NCBI GenBank assembly: GCA_902826945.1
Contig: CADEGS010000011.1
Span: forward strand, 1-47,434
DNA length: 47,434 bases
Direction: 5' to 3'
Origin: an uncultured bacterium
Lineage (GTDB): Bacteria > Planctomycetota > UBA1135 > GCA-002686595
Part shown: positions 23,276-31,808 of the stretch, in pieces
How positions within the stretch are numbered: the stretch's first letter is position 1
Layout of the letters: each line of letters starts with the position of its first letter
Notes under the pieces: model-generated
Databases searched by the model: none
The model's input: only the letters and a program-made list of their open reading frames with translations
Told to the model about the DNA's origin: nothing
Program-made: the position numbers and the translations under genes

Positions 23276-24709
23276 ATGGTCGTGATCGAGCTCGCCGGAT
23301 CCCCCGCTGCGCGCGTTGCTGCCGGCATTGGAACGGTGCTCGGCGGAGTCGGGCAGTACAAGCAGCAGCAGGCCGAGGAGGCTCGCCGGCAGGAAGAGGT
23401 CAAGCTGGCCCAGCGCCGAATGGAGCTGATGGAGGCTGAGCACGCCGGGCGGGAGAAGGAGCGCGATCAGCTTCTTCGGAATCGCCAGGCGCAAATGACC
23501 CAGCAAGAGCTCGAGTTCCGCGGGATCGGCACGCCCGCTGGAGTCCAGGGGACCTTCGAGCGCGAGGTCGGCCAAGGACTCGCGCGGGGCGGTGGCGTCG
23601 GGCCGCAAGCCCTGGCCGAGGCCGGCGCGGCAACCATTCGCCGCGACCAGAGGATGCAGGACCTCCAGAGAGTCTTCTCCGGCATGTCCCCGGAGCTGCA
23701 ACGCGAGGCCCTCCGTCAGGGCCAGCTCGCCCAGCGCGAGGCGGCCATGCAGGACTACGCGAGGGGCTTGCTCAAGAAGGTCCGGATGATGGACCGGGCC
23801 CAGGACGTGATGCAGGGCACCGAGGAGGTTCTCGGCCCGATCGCTGATCAGATCCAGTCGTTCGTCGACAACCCGGGGGCGATGGGGCCCGAGGGCTTCC
23901 GGGCGGTGCTCGCGGCGGAGCAGGCTGTCGAGCAGCTCAAGGAAGAGCGCATCGCCGACCAGATCCGCCAGCAGGGCGCGGACGACATCGAGCAGCAGCT
24001 CCTCTCGCTCGCCGGAGAAAACCCGGCCATGAAGCGCCTCGCGCGCACGATCGCCACGCGCAACAGGTACGGCGACTTCGAGACTCCGGCCAAGGCGCTC
24101 GGCGCCTTCCTGTCCGAGTGGAGTCCGCAGGCGTTCGAGGCCGGCAAGGAGGCTTCGGCGCAGCGCGCCGCTCAAGAGCGCATGGACCGTGCCTACCGAG
24201 ATGGAGCGCGGGCCCTGAGTCGTCGCGACCCGTACACGGGCGAGACGATCCTTCCGACCAGGGAGGAGATCGAGCGCTATGTCGCGCTGACCGCGGCCCC
24301 AACCGCCCATCAGCAGCAGTCGCCGCAGAGCCCTGGCGGCAGCGCCGCGGAGCTCGGCGCGGCCGCGGCGGGAGGTGCGGTCGAGGACGCACGTCAGGGG
24401 CAGCCAGTCGGAAGCGCTCCGACCGGGCCGTCCGCCGCGGAGCTCGGCGCGGCCGCGGCGGGGGGCGCGGTCGAGGACGCGCGCCAACCGAAGAAGCGCG
24501 CGGGCAAGCTCGCGCAGCGTGACCTCGACGGCATGGTCGAGGCTCGCCGTCGGGGTCAGCTTGACCCCGAGGTCGTGAACAGCCTGTCGGACGAGGACTA
24601 CGAGCGGCTCAAGGCTGCGGTGAAGGCGGCCGCGAAGAAGAAGGACGGCATCAGAAAGAGCGGTCCGGGTGCGGCTGGAGGCGGCGAGTTTCCGGACGTG
24701 ATGCGCTGA
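23276..24709 (+). CDS. Internal virion protein with coiled coils and a duplicated peptide
   Basis: This 477-residue protein starts at ATG 23276. Residues 1-150 form long Gln/Glu/Arg-rich helices (QYKQQQAEEARRQEEVKL); the middle part is helical and polar. SAAELGAAAAGGAVEDARQ occurs twice near residues 356 and 386. The composition fits the inner-core proteins ejected with the DNA (T7 gp14/gp15 type), and the next gene is the giant core protein. No enzymatic motif is seen. Confidence 0.65.
   Translation: MVVIELAGSPAARVAAGIGTVLGGVGQYKQQQAEEARRQEEVKLAQRRMELMEAEHAGREKERDQLLRNRQAQMTQQELEFRGIGTPAGVQGTFEREVGQGLARGGGVGPQALAEAGAATIRRDQRMQDLQRVFSGMSPELQREALRQGQLAQREAAMQDYARGLLKKVRMMDRAQDVMQGTEEVLGPIADQIQSFVDNPGAMGPEGFRAVLAAEQAVEQLKEERIADQIRQQGADDIEQQLLSLAGENPAMKRLARTIATRNRYGDFETPAKALGAFLSEWSPQAFEAGKEASAQRAAQERMDRAYRDGARALSRRDPYTGETILPTREEIERYVALTAAPTAHQQQSPQSPGGSAAELGAAAAGGAVEDARQGQPVGSAPTGPSAAELGAAAAGGAVEDARQPKKRAGKLAQRDLDGMVEARRRGQLDPEVVNSLSDEDYERLKAAVKAAAKKKDGIRKSGPGAAGGGEFPDVMR
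24341..24397 (+). repeat. 57-base coding repeat, copy 1
   Basis: Encodes SAAELGAAAAGGAVEDARQ. A second near-identical copy follows with a period of 90 bases at 24431-24487. Confidence 0.75.
24431..24487 (+). repeat. 57-base coding repeat, copy 2
   Basis: Second copy of the SAAELGAAAAGGAVEDARQ repeat in the internal virion protein. Confidence 0.75.
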
Positions 24710-24715
24710 GCCCCG

Positions 24716-27700
24716 ATGTCGACTCGGATGCAAGAGCTGGCCGCCCTCGACGGCGACCGCATGGCGGAGCTCGCGGCCCTGGACGAAGAGCCGCCGGTCG
24801 ACCGCATGGCGGAGCTCGCCGAGGCCGCGGGGGAGAACACGCTCGCCGGGCAGTTCTTCGGGGCCCCGCAGAACTTGGCCCGAGGGGCGCTCCAGTCGGT
24901 AGGTGGCGGGCTCGCGGCGCTGGGGGCCGTCGGTGAGAAGGTCACCGGCCGCAGGCCCTTGGCCGCGGACCTCGCGGAGTCCGTGCTCGAGGCCGCTCCG
25001 GCTCAGGTCGGCACGGGCCTCGCCCCGGAGATCGTCTCGGCGCTCGGATCGAGCGGCGTCTTCGCGCTCGCCGCGCCGATCGGCGGCACGCTCGGGGTTG
25101 CGGCCGCGGGCGCGCTCGCCAACGGCGGCTCGGAGTACCTGACCCAGAAGGCGCGCGACCCGGAGGACGACGCGAAGGCATGGCGCGCGCTGCTCTGGGG
25201 GGGCGCGGCCGGCACGCTCGAGGCGCTGCCCATCGGCCGCCAGGTCGATCGCGCGATCGGGCCCATCTCGCGCGTCCTCGGCGCGGTGAACGAGCGCACG
25301 GGGGGGCGGGTCTTCCGGGCCCTGCTGACGGACCTCACGCGCGAGGGCGCCGAAGAGGCCCTGACGGAGGGCGCGCAGAGCGCCATGAGCGAGGTGCTGG
25401 CCCGGAACCTCTCCGGCGACGAGCTGCCCATGCTCGAGGCCGCCCTGGCCGTGCTGCAGGACGATGAGGCCCTGGTCCGAATCGGGCGCGCGGCCGGGGT
25501 GGGCGCCGCCGCGGGCGGCGTGGCCTCGGTCCTCGGCACCGCGGTCCAGCAGGCCCGCGTCCAAGAGACCTTGAGGGATGTCCGTGGACGCCGCGCCGAA
25601 TCCGAGGAAGCCCAGAAGAAGCCGGCCAAGGCGCCGACGGGCGAGGTTGGGGTAAACACTGACGTTCAGGGGGCTCGCGAGCTCGTCGAGCTGGCCGCTG
25701 GGGCGCAACAGGCGCGCGGTGAGGCGGAGCGCGCCCAGGGGCGCCAGGAAGCGCTCCAGGAGGAGCAGGCGGCCGCCACTGGCCAGGAGGGCTCGCCGGC
25801 CGCGCCTTCGGTTGCCGCGACGCCAGAGCCCTTCCTGAGCCAGGAGGAGCACGACGTCGCGGATCTCCGTCGCCAGGGTCGCTCAGAGGAGTACCTGCTC
25901 GGCCGCCGGGAGAGCGGGATCTACGAGGAGGAGGAGGTCACTGGCTGGCAGAAGTCCTTTCACCGGGTGAAGACCGCGAAGCGGGCGGCCGAGCACGTGC
26001 GCCGAACCGGCCAGCCGGCCACCTACGCGGAGATCGACCTGCGGAACCTGGGCGGGCTCAACGCGGAGTTCGGCCACCAGGGGGCCAACCGGCACTTCCG
26101 GGCCATCGCCGACATCGTGCGAGCTGAGCTCGAGGTGGTTGCGCCGGACGCGCAGCTCTTTCGGCACGGCGGCGACGAGGTCTCGGCCATCGTGGTCGGC
26201 CTCGAGTCCGCCCAGGTCGAGGAGGCGCTGTCTCGGGCCCAGGCTATCGTGGACGAGTACGTGGCCGCGGAGGGCCTCGAGGCCCTGCCGCACACCAAGG
26301 AAGGCCGGGAGCCCGGCGTGGGCATCCACTACGGCGTGTCCGAGGTCGGGCCCGGCGAGAACCCCGAGGATTTCTTCTCGCGGGCGGACCTGCGCGTCGA
26401 AGGCAAGAAGAAGGCCAAGGGGGTTGCGGTTGAGCAGGGAAGCGAGGATGAAGCGGCTGGGGCTGTGGGACCTGGGCCCGACGGAGCAGGCGATGGAGGT
26501 CGAGCGGCGCCTGAGTCGAGCGGACCTGATCGAGGAGAAGGCGCGGCTGGCGCGGCTCCTGCGGTCGAAGCGGGACCCGGAGGCGCAGAGGCGACTGCTC
26601 GAGGTGGAGGCCCTGCTCAGCTCGCTCGACGAGAAGAGGCCGAGCTCTTCGGGATCGAAGAGCGAGAAGTCGACGAGGCCCGACGCGCCGCCGGGCGGGA
26701 GCTCGGGGGCGGGTCTGCCGTCCAGCCCAACCTGATCGACGTCCAGAAGGGCGACGTCCCGGGCCAGACGTCCCTGATCGACCTGGAGGACGCGCGCCGG
26801 GAGCAGGGGCCCGTCGAGCGCGATCGTGACCAAGAGGAGGCGGAGCGCGAGGTGAGGCGGCTTGAGCAGGCCATCAAGCGGCACCGCCGGAAGATGGAGA
26901 GCCGTGGCGCGATGGTGCCGCCCCCGATCCGGGCCGAGCAGCAGGCGCACCTGGAGAAGCTCAAGCGCCAGCTCGACGAGGCGCGGACCGCCGCCACCCC
27001 GCCGGCGGCCGGCCCGGACCGGCCGCCCCCCACTGGGGCGGAGCTCGAGGCGCGGGCTGGGAAGCGGGCTCCGTCGGTCGAAGAGCAGCGCGAGGCGCTG
27101 AAGCGGCGCGAGGCCGCCAGGAAGGCCCAGGCGGCCCGCCAGGAGCGCTACCGGACCAGCGACCTGCGGACCTTCGTGCGCTCGCTGGGGGGGCTGCGGG
27201 ACAAGTCCTTGGCTGGCGAGCTTCGAGGGCTGAACGAGACGATCGGGAAGCTGCCCAAGGCTCCGGGGCTCTGGAGTCTCGTCCAGCGGCGCACCGACCG
27301 CGGCATCACGGTCGCGCAGGCGATCGAAGCCTCCATCGAGGCCGGCTTCTTCCCGGGCGGGACCCAGGGGGTCGGCGCGCAGGAGGTCGGCGCGCGCGAG
27401 TTCCTCGCGGCCCTTGAGGCCGACATGCGCCACCCCGAGGCGCTCGAGGCCGCGGTCCAGACGGAGGGCCAGCGGCGTGAGGAGACCGAGGCGGCGCGTC
27501 TCCAGGCGGCGGCCGAAGAGGCCGGGATGGACGTCGAGGAGTTCCTGCGGTTCATGTCGCGCGGCGACCCGGGGCTCGAGGCCGAGGCGCGGGCCGCCGG
27601 CTTCGGCGACGACGTCGATGGCTACCTCGCGCACCTGGCCTGGCTCGAGGAGGGCGACGCGAACCCCCAGGACCCCGAGCGCACCCCGACCACCTGGCAG

Positions 27701-30700
27701 ACGATCCCGCCGGCCGACCCGCTGAAACGGCCGCGGCACCGCTACGCCGGCCGCCCGATCGGCGACCGGCTGACCGGCAACCTGGAGGCCCCGCCGGAGC
27801 CGGGCAAGCCGGTCTCGGCGCCCGAGGTGATCCAGTCGCTCGCGCGCATCGTCGCGGCCGCCGGCCGGACGGTCCCGATCCGCTGGGGCCGCATGGGCCA
27901 GTCGGGCGCGCGCGGGCACTTCGAGGTGCAGCCCGAGGTGATCCGGGTGAAGGTGGCGAACAACATCGCCACGTCGACCCACGAGGTCGGGCACGCGCTC
28001 GAGAAGGCCGTCTTCGGGTGGAACCGCGGCGGCCCGTGGAAGAAGCCCGTCGCCGGCTCGAAGATGCAGGCCGAGCTCGCGCGCCTCGGCCGGCGCCTCT
28101 ACGGCAACACGAAGCCGGCCGCGGGCTACAAGCGGGAGGGCTGGGCCGAGTTCGTCCGCATGTGGGTCACGCGCGACCTGGTCGACCCGCGCGGCGGGGG
28201 CAAAGAGTTCGTCCGCACGCGCGACGATCTCAGCGGCGGGGACGCCGACGCGGAGAGCCTGGGCGAGCTCGCGCCGCTCACGCTGGCCTGGTTCGAGCAG
28301 GAGTTCCTGCCCGCGCACCCGAAGGTTCGGGAGGCGTTCGACGAGGCGCGGGGGGCCTCGGACCGGTGGCGCGAGCAGGGATCGCGCGCACGCGCCGAGC
28401 AGTCGATCGTGCCTGTGCCCTCGCGCCTTGAGCGGGCAATCGACCAGATCAAGTCTGCGGCTACGGTCGAGGCGTGGTTTGAGGCCGGCGACTCGCTGCG
28501 AAAGCTCTCGCGGCTCGCGGCGCGGAACACGGGCCAAGAGCTCGCGCCAGAGGAGGACCCCTTCTTCCTCTTCCAGGCGTACCGCATGACGCACGACTCC
28601 CGGGTCGAGACGATGGCGACGCAGGGAATGATCGACCTGGCCGGCAACCAGGTCGGCCCTTCGCTGCGCCAGGCGCTCGCCTCGGTCGAGGGTCGGATGG
28701 ACGACTTCCGGCTCTACCTATGGGCTCAGCAGTCGATGCTCTACTGGAAGCATCGCACCAAGAAGTGGGGCGAGGGACGCAACCCCGGCCTCTCACAGCA
28801 GGACGCGCGTCAACTCCTCACGGAGCTCGACCAGCCCGGCTTCGCCCAGGCGGCCGTGATGCTCATGGAGTGGCACGAGGGCGTGCTCAACTACGCCGCG
28901 CAGGCGTCCACGACCTTCCGGCGCGTTGTCGATCGCGTGCGCCAGTCGCACCCCGGCTACCTGATGCCGCTCCAGCGCGAGTTCGAGCAGCTCGACTCCA
29001 TGTGGATCGACCGCCAGGCGAAGGGCTCGGGCGGCCCGTTGCAGCGCATGAAGGGCTCGGGCCGCCGCATCAAGGATCCCTTCCCGGTCATGCTCTCGAA
29101 CGCGCGCGCGCTGCTCCTCAAGGCCCACCAGCGCCGCGTGCTCGAGGAGGTGATCCGGCTGCAAAGCAGGGTCGAGGGCCTCGGGTCGATGGTCGTGAAG
29201 GTCCCGCCGAGCCGCGTGCCGGCGGCCACGGTCGGAGTCGAGCGGCTCTCGAAGGAGCTCCACCGCAAATTCGGCCTGATCCCGGTGTCCCAGGAGCAGC
29301 TCGCCGAGGGCGAGGTCGACGTCGACGAGGCGATCGACGCGCTCGAGGAGCTCGCGGGCGAGACCATGACCTTCTTCGGCGATGCCCCGCCGCCGAACGG
29401 CGACAACCCGGTGCTGCCCTACTGGAACGGGAGCAAGGTTGAATACTACGAGGTCGACGGGAGCCTGTTCCGGGTGCTGTCTGGCATGGACCCCTACCGG
29501 CTTCCGGGCCTGGCGGACCTGCTCCTTGGCGGGCCGGCGCGCACCTTCAGATTGGGCACGACCGGTCTGCGCGCGAGCTTCGGGCTCGTCACCAACCCCG
29601 CGCGCGACTTCCAGACGCTCTACGTGAACACGCTCTCGAGCGCATCGGCCCCGCGCCTGTTCGCCGAGTGGACGCACCGCATGATCCTCGGCGGCCTCAG
29701 CCAGGTCACCGGCAAGCAGCTAGACCCCTACCGCGAGGCTGCGCTCAGGCTGGGCGTGCAGATGTCGCAGTCGCTCGGCCAAGACGTCGAGCACACCCGC
29801 CGCGCCGCGCGCCAGCTCTTCCAGGGCCGCACCGCGCGCATCCTCGACCCGCGCAACTCGCTCGACTTCTTCCGCGAGCTCTTCAACTTCCCCGAGCTCG
29901 CCAGTCGGACAGTCGAGTTCAAGGCGGTCGCCGACCAGGTGGGGTGGAAGCCCGGCCAGCCCATGACGGAGAGCCAGGCGATCCAGATGCTCTTGGCCTC
30001 GAAGCAGGTCTCGACCGACTTCACGGCAGCGGGCTCGCTCTCGCGCGCCATCAACCAGATGGTTCCGTTCCACAACGCGGCGCTGCAAGGCCCGCGCGCG
30101 CACTTCCGCGCCTATAGGCGCAAGCCGTGGAAGTTCATGCTGCGCGGAGCTCAGCTCTCGGTGGCGACCTTGCTGCTCTGGTGGCTGCACAAGGACGAGG
30201 AGTGGTACGAGGAGATGCCGTACCGGGAGCGGTTCGCTTACTGGCACTTCCCGGTCACGCTGCCGAGCGGGGAGAGGACGCTCGTGCGCATCCCGCGCGC
30301 TTTCGAGATTGGCGCGACCTTCGGTGCGCTGCCCGAGGCGTTTGCCGACGCTGTGTACCGGCAAGACCCGGCGGTCATGGGCGAGTGGATGGGGCACCTC
30401 GCGACGACGGTGACTCCGCCCGTCGTCCCAGTCCTGCCCAAGGAGGCTTTCGAGCAGGCGCTCAACAAAGACCTCTATTGGAAGACCCCCATCGTTCCCG
30501 AGGGCGAGAGACGCCTTCCAGCCGAAGAGCAGTTCAGCGAGTACACCTCCCGGATCGCGATCTTCCTCGGCGAGATGTTCGGCGTCTCCCCGCGGCGCAT
30601 CGAGCACGCGGTCGGCGGGATCGCCGGAGGCGTCGGCCGAGACCTGCTCCACGTCATCGAGCCGCCCGGCGTCCGGGGCCGCGAGGCGGAGGCTGCCGAC

Positions 30701-31105
30701 GCGATCATTCTCGGGCGCCTGTTCCAGCGCGGCGGCGAGCTCGGCTTCCGTCCGCGCTCGATTTCAAAGCTGTACGACGCCCTCGAGGAGGCTCAGATCC
30801 GTCAGTTCTCGCGCAGGCACGACGAGACCGAGCCGGAACGGCAGGCCAGGCTCCTGCTGTCGGACGCGGCGCGAGCCGTCACCGAGCTCACGAAGCTGCG
30901 CGGCCAGCTCGACGGGGTCGACGAGCGCCGCGCCCTGACGAAAGAGGCCGTGGACCTCGCGCGCGAAGCGATCGAGGCTGCGGATCGAGTGCGGCGTGGA
31001 GAGTTCTACGCTGACGAGGACAAGCGCATCCCGACCAGGGCGCAATTCCAGCGCGCTCGTCGTGAGGCCGAGCGCCGCCTAGAGGTGGAGGAGAGCCGGG
31101 AATGA
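24716..31105 (+). CDS. Giant internal virion protein with GGDEF-like, zincin and LPD38-like domains
   Basis: This 2129-residue protein starts at ATG 24716. Residues 5-36 hold three MAELA-like repeats; hydrophobic segments lie near 95-150 and 255-283. Residues about 425-570 form a GGDEF-like domain, with EIDLRNLGGLNAEFGH (D441) and RHGGDEV (GGDEV 485-489). Near 1089-1093 HEVGH, with EGWAEF at 1141-1146, forms a zincin metallopeptidase site. From about 1780, VPFHNAALQG and a membrane segment (LSVATLLLWWL) match large polyvalent protein domain 38. Giant core proteins of podoviruses are ejected into the cell at infection. The frame is questionable at 26421-26640; see the nested ORF. Confidence 0.75.
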   Translation: MSTRMQELAALDGDRMAELAALDEEPPVDRMAELAEAAGENTLAGQFFGAPQNLARGALQSVGGGLAALGAVGEKVTGRRPLAADLAESVLEAAPAQVGTGLAPEIVSALGSSGVFALAAPIGGTLGVAAAGALANGGSEYLTQKARDPEDDAKAWRALLWGGAAGTLEALPIGRQVDRAIGPISRVLGAVNERTGGRVFRALLTDLTREGAEEALTEGAQSAMSEVLARNLSGDELPMLEAALAVLQDDEALVRIGRAAGVGAAAGGVASVLGTAVQQARVQETLRDVRGRRAESEEAQKKPAKAPTGEVGVNTDVQGARELVELAAGAQQARGEAERAQGRQEALQEEQAAATGQEGSPAAPSVAATPEPFLSQEEHDVADLRRQGRSEEYLLGRRESGIYEEEEVTGWQKSFHRVKTAKRAAEHVRRTGQPATYAEIDLRNLGGLNAEFGHQGANRHFRAIADIVRAELEVVAPDAQLFRHGGDEVSAIVVGLESAQVEEALSRAQAIVDEYVAAEGLEALPHTKEGREPGVGIHYGVSEVGPGENPEDFFSRADLRVEGKKKAKGVAVEQGSEDEAAGAVGPGPDGAGDGGRAAPESSGPDRGEGAAGAAPAVEAGPGGAEATARGGGPAQLARREEAELFGIEEREVDEARRAAGRELGGGSAVQPNLIDVQKGDVPGQTSLIDLEDARREQGPVERDRDQEEAEREVRRLEQAIKRHRRKMESRGAMVPPPIRAEQQAHLEKLKRQLDEARTAATPPAAGPDRPPPTGAELEARAGKRAPSVEEQREALKRREAARKAQAARQERYRTSDLRTFVRSLGGLRDKSLAGELRGLNETIGKLPKAPGLWSLVQRRTDRGITVAQAIEASIEAGFFPGGTQGVGAQEVGAREFLAALEADMRHPEALEAAVQTEGQRREETEAARLQAAAEEAGMDVEEFLRFMSRGDPGLEAEARAAGFGDDVDGYLAHLAWLEEGDANPQDPERTPTTWQTIPPADPLKRPRHRYAGRPIGDRLTGNLEAPPEPGKPVSAPEVIQSLARIVAAAGRTVPIRWGRMGQSGARGHFEVQPEVIRVKVANNIATSTHEVGHALEKAVFGWNRGGPWKKPVAGSKMQAELARLGRRLYGNTKPAAGYKREGWAEFVRMWVTRDLVDPRGGGKEFVRTRDDLSGGDADAESLGELAPLTLAWFEQEFLPAHPKVREAFDEARGASDRWREQGSRARAEQSIVPVPSRLERAIDQIKSAATVEAWFEAGDSLRKLSRLAARNTGQELAPEEDPFFLFQAYRMTHDSRVETMATQGMIDLAGNQVGPSLRQALASVEGRMDDFRLYLWAQQSMLYWKHRTKKWGEGRNPGLSQQDARQLLTELDQPGFAQAAVMLMEWHEGVLNYAAQASTTFRRVVDRVRQSHPGYLMPLQREFEQLDSMWIDRQAKGSGGPLQRMKGSGRRIKDPFPVMLSNARALLLKAHQRRVLEEVIRLQSRVEGLGSMVVKVPPSRVPAATVGVERLSKELHRKFGLIPVSQEQLAEGEVDVDEAIDALEELAGETMTFFGDAPPPNGDNPVLPYWNGSKVEYYEVDGSLFRVLSGMDPYRLPGLADLLLGGPARTFRLGTTGLRASFGLVTNPARDFQTLYVNTLSSASAPRLFAEWTHRMILGGLSQVTGKQLDPYREAALRLGVQMSQSLGQDVEHTRRAARQLFQGRTARILDPRNSLDFFRELFNFPELASRTVEFKAVADQVGWKPGQPMTESQAIQMLLASKQVSTDFTAAGSLSRAINQMVPFHNAALQGPRAHFRAYRRKPWKFMLRGAQLSVATLLLWWLHKDEEWYEEMPYRERFAYWHFPVTLPSGERTLVRIPRAFEIGATFGALPEAFADAVYRQDPAVMGEWMGHLATTVTPPVVPVLPKEAFEQALNKDLYWKTPIVPEGERRLPAEEQFSEYTSRIAIFLGEMFGVSPRRIEHAVGGIAGGVGRDLLHVIEPPGVRGREAEAADAIILGRLFQRGGELGFRPRSISKLYDALEEAQIRQFSRRHDETEPERQARLLLSDAARAVTELTKLRGQLDGVDERRALTKEAVDLAREAIEAADRVRRGEFYADEDKRIPTRAQFQRARREAERRLEVEESRE
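26448..26735 (+). CDS. Out-of-frame ORF inside the giant gene; nested gene or compensated frameshift
   Basis: In the frame one base later, 95 codons from ATG 26448 read MKRLGLWDLGPTEQAMEVE, then RRLSRADLIEEKARLARLLR and RRLLEVEALLSSLDEK. This is far more protein-like than the Gly/Ala/Pro run of the main frame, and its third positions are nearly all G or C, while the main frame's are mixed. The good frame seems to begin at the G5 run 26419-26423 and fade near 26640, where the main frame again looks real. Either the assembly has compensating indels or a small gene is nested here. Confidence 0.5.
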   Translation: MKRLGLWDLGPTEQAMEVERRLSRADLIEEKARLARLLRSKRDPEAQRRLLEVEALLSSLDEKRPSSSGSKSEKSTRPDAPPGGSSGAGLPSSPT

Positions 31106-31419
31106 CGAGTGAGGACCGAATCAAGCTGACCGAGCGGATCATGAACACCCTCGGGGTTCCGAGCGCAATCTTGATCGTGCTCGGCTTCGGGGTCTGGCGG
31201 TTGGCCCAGTGGTCGAAGCCGTACATCGAGAGCGCGTTCGACGCCCACATTTCCCTGGTCAAGTCCAGCGAGCGCGCCATGCTCTCTCTGGACCAGAAAG
31301 TCGACACGCTCGTCTTGCACGACCAAAAACTGTCCGAGTCGCTGGCTGAGGTGGGCACTTCGCTCAACAGCCTCGTCACGGAGATTCGCCGAGACCGGCA
31401 GGAGTCGAGACGCCCATGA
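31102..31419 (+). CDS. Membrane-anchored coiled-coil protein, possible i-spanin or holin
   Basis: This 105-residue protein starts at ATG 31102, overlapping the giant gene's stop. A membrane segment (VPSAILIVLGFGVWRLAQW, residues 19-37) is followed by a coiled-coil-like stretch to residue 100. It overlaps by 4 bases with a lipoprotein gene. An N-terminal membrane helix plus coiled coil next to a lipoprotein is the layout of Rz/Rz1 spanins; a holin or BhlA-type role is the alternative. No endolysin was recognised nearby. Confidence 0.6.
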   Translation: MTSEDRIKLTERIMNTLGVPSAILIVLGFGVWRLAQWSKPYIESAFDAHISLVKSSERAMLSLDQKVDTLVLHDQKLSESLAEVGTSLNSLVTEIRRDRQESRRP

Positions 31420-31808
31420 AGTTCACGTCCATCTGTGCCCCGCTTCTGCTCGCCACGGCTCTACTGACGACGGCGTGCAAGTCGAGCGGCGGCGGGTCTG
31501 GTCCCGACTGGGACGCCTGGCGGACCGAGCTGCGGCTCGCGGGCGAGACCATCGCTCGAGCGCTGGAGGCGTTCCCTGACAAGACGGGCATGTTGCTCGA
31601 GCTCGAGAGCGCGCGAAAGGATGCCTTGGTCGCGGTCGAGGCCCTTGCGGGTGGCGAAGGCTCTAGCGAGGGCCTCAAGTACCTCGAGGCGGCGGCGGAG
31701 ATCGCGGCGTCCCTGACGGACGACGAGGACGTCCGACTTGCTGCGTTTGCCTTGGGCGAGGTCGTGGCGCGGATTCAGTACTACCTACTACCGGAGGTTG
31801 AACAGTGA
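31416..31808 (+). CDS. Lipoprotein, possible o-spanin
   Basis: This 130-residue protein starts at ATG 31416. Its signal peptide MKFTSICAPLLLATALLTTAC ends in an LTTAC lipobox with Cys 21. The mature part is acidic and helical, with SSGGGSG as a linker after the Cys. The overlap with the preceding membrane/coiled-coil gene supports a two-component spanin, which would imply an outer membrane in the host. It is long for an o-spanin, so another lipoprotein role is possible. Confidence 0.6.
   Translation: MKFTSICAPLLLATALLTTACKSSGGGSGPDWDAWRTELRLAGETIARALEAFPDKTGMLLELESARKDALVAVEALAGGEGSSEGLKYLEAAAEIAASLTDDEDVRLAAFALGEVVARIQYYLLPEVEQ

Noticed and set aside
22514..25852. A 1112-codon open frame on the minus strand
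   Set aside because: It is the mirror of well-supported rightward genes in GC-rich DNA, and its protein is Arg/Leu/Gly-rich without domains. The same applies to 14042-17194, 25883-28594 and 11124-13943.
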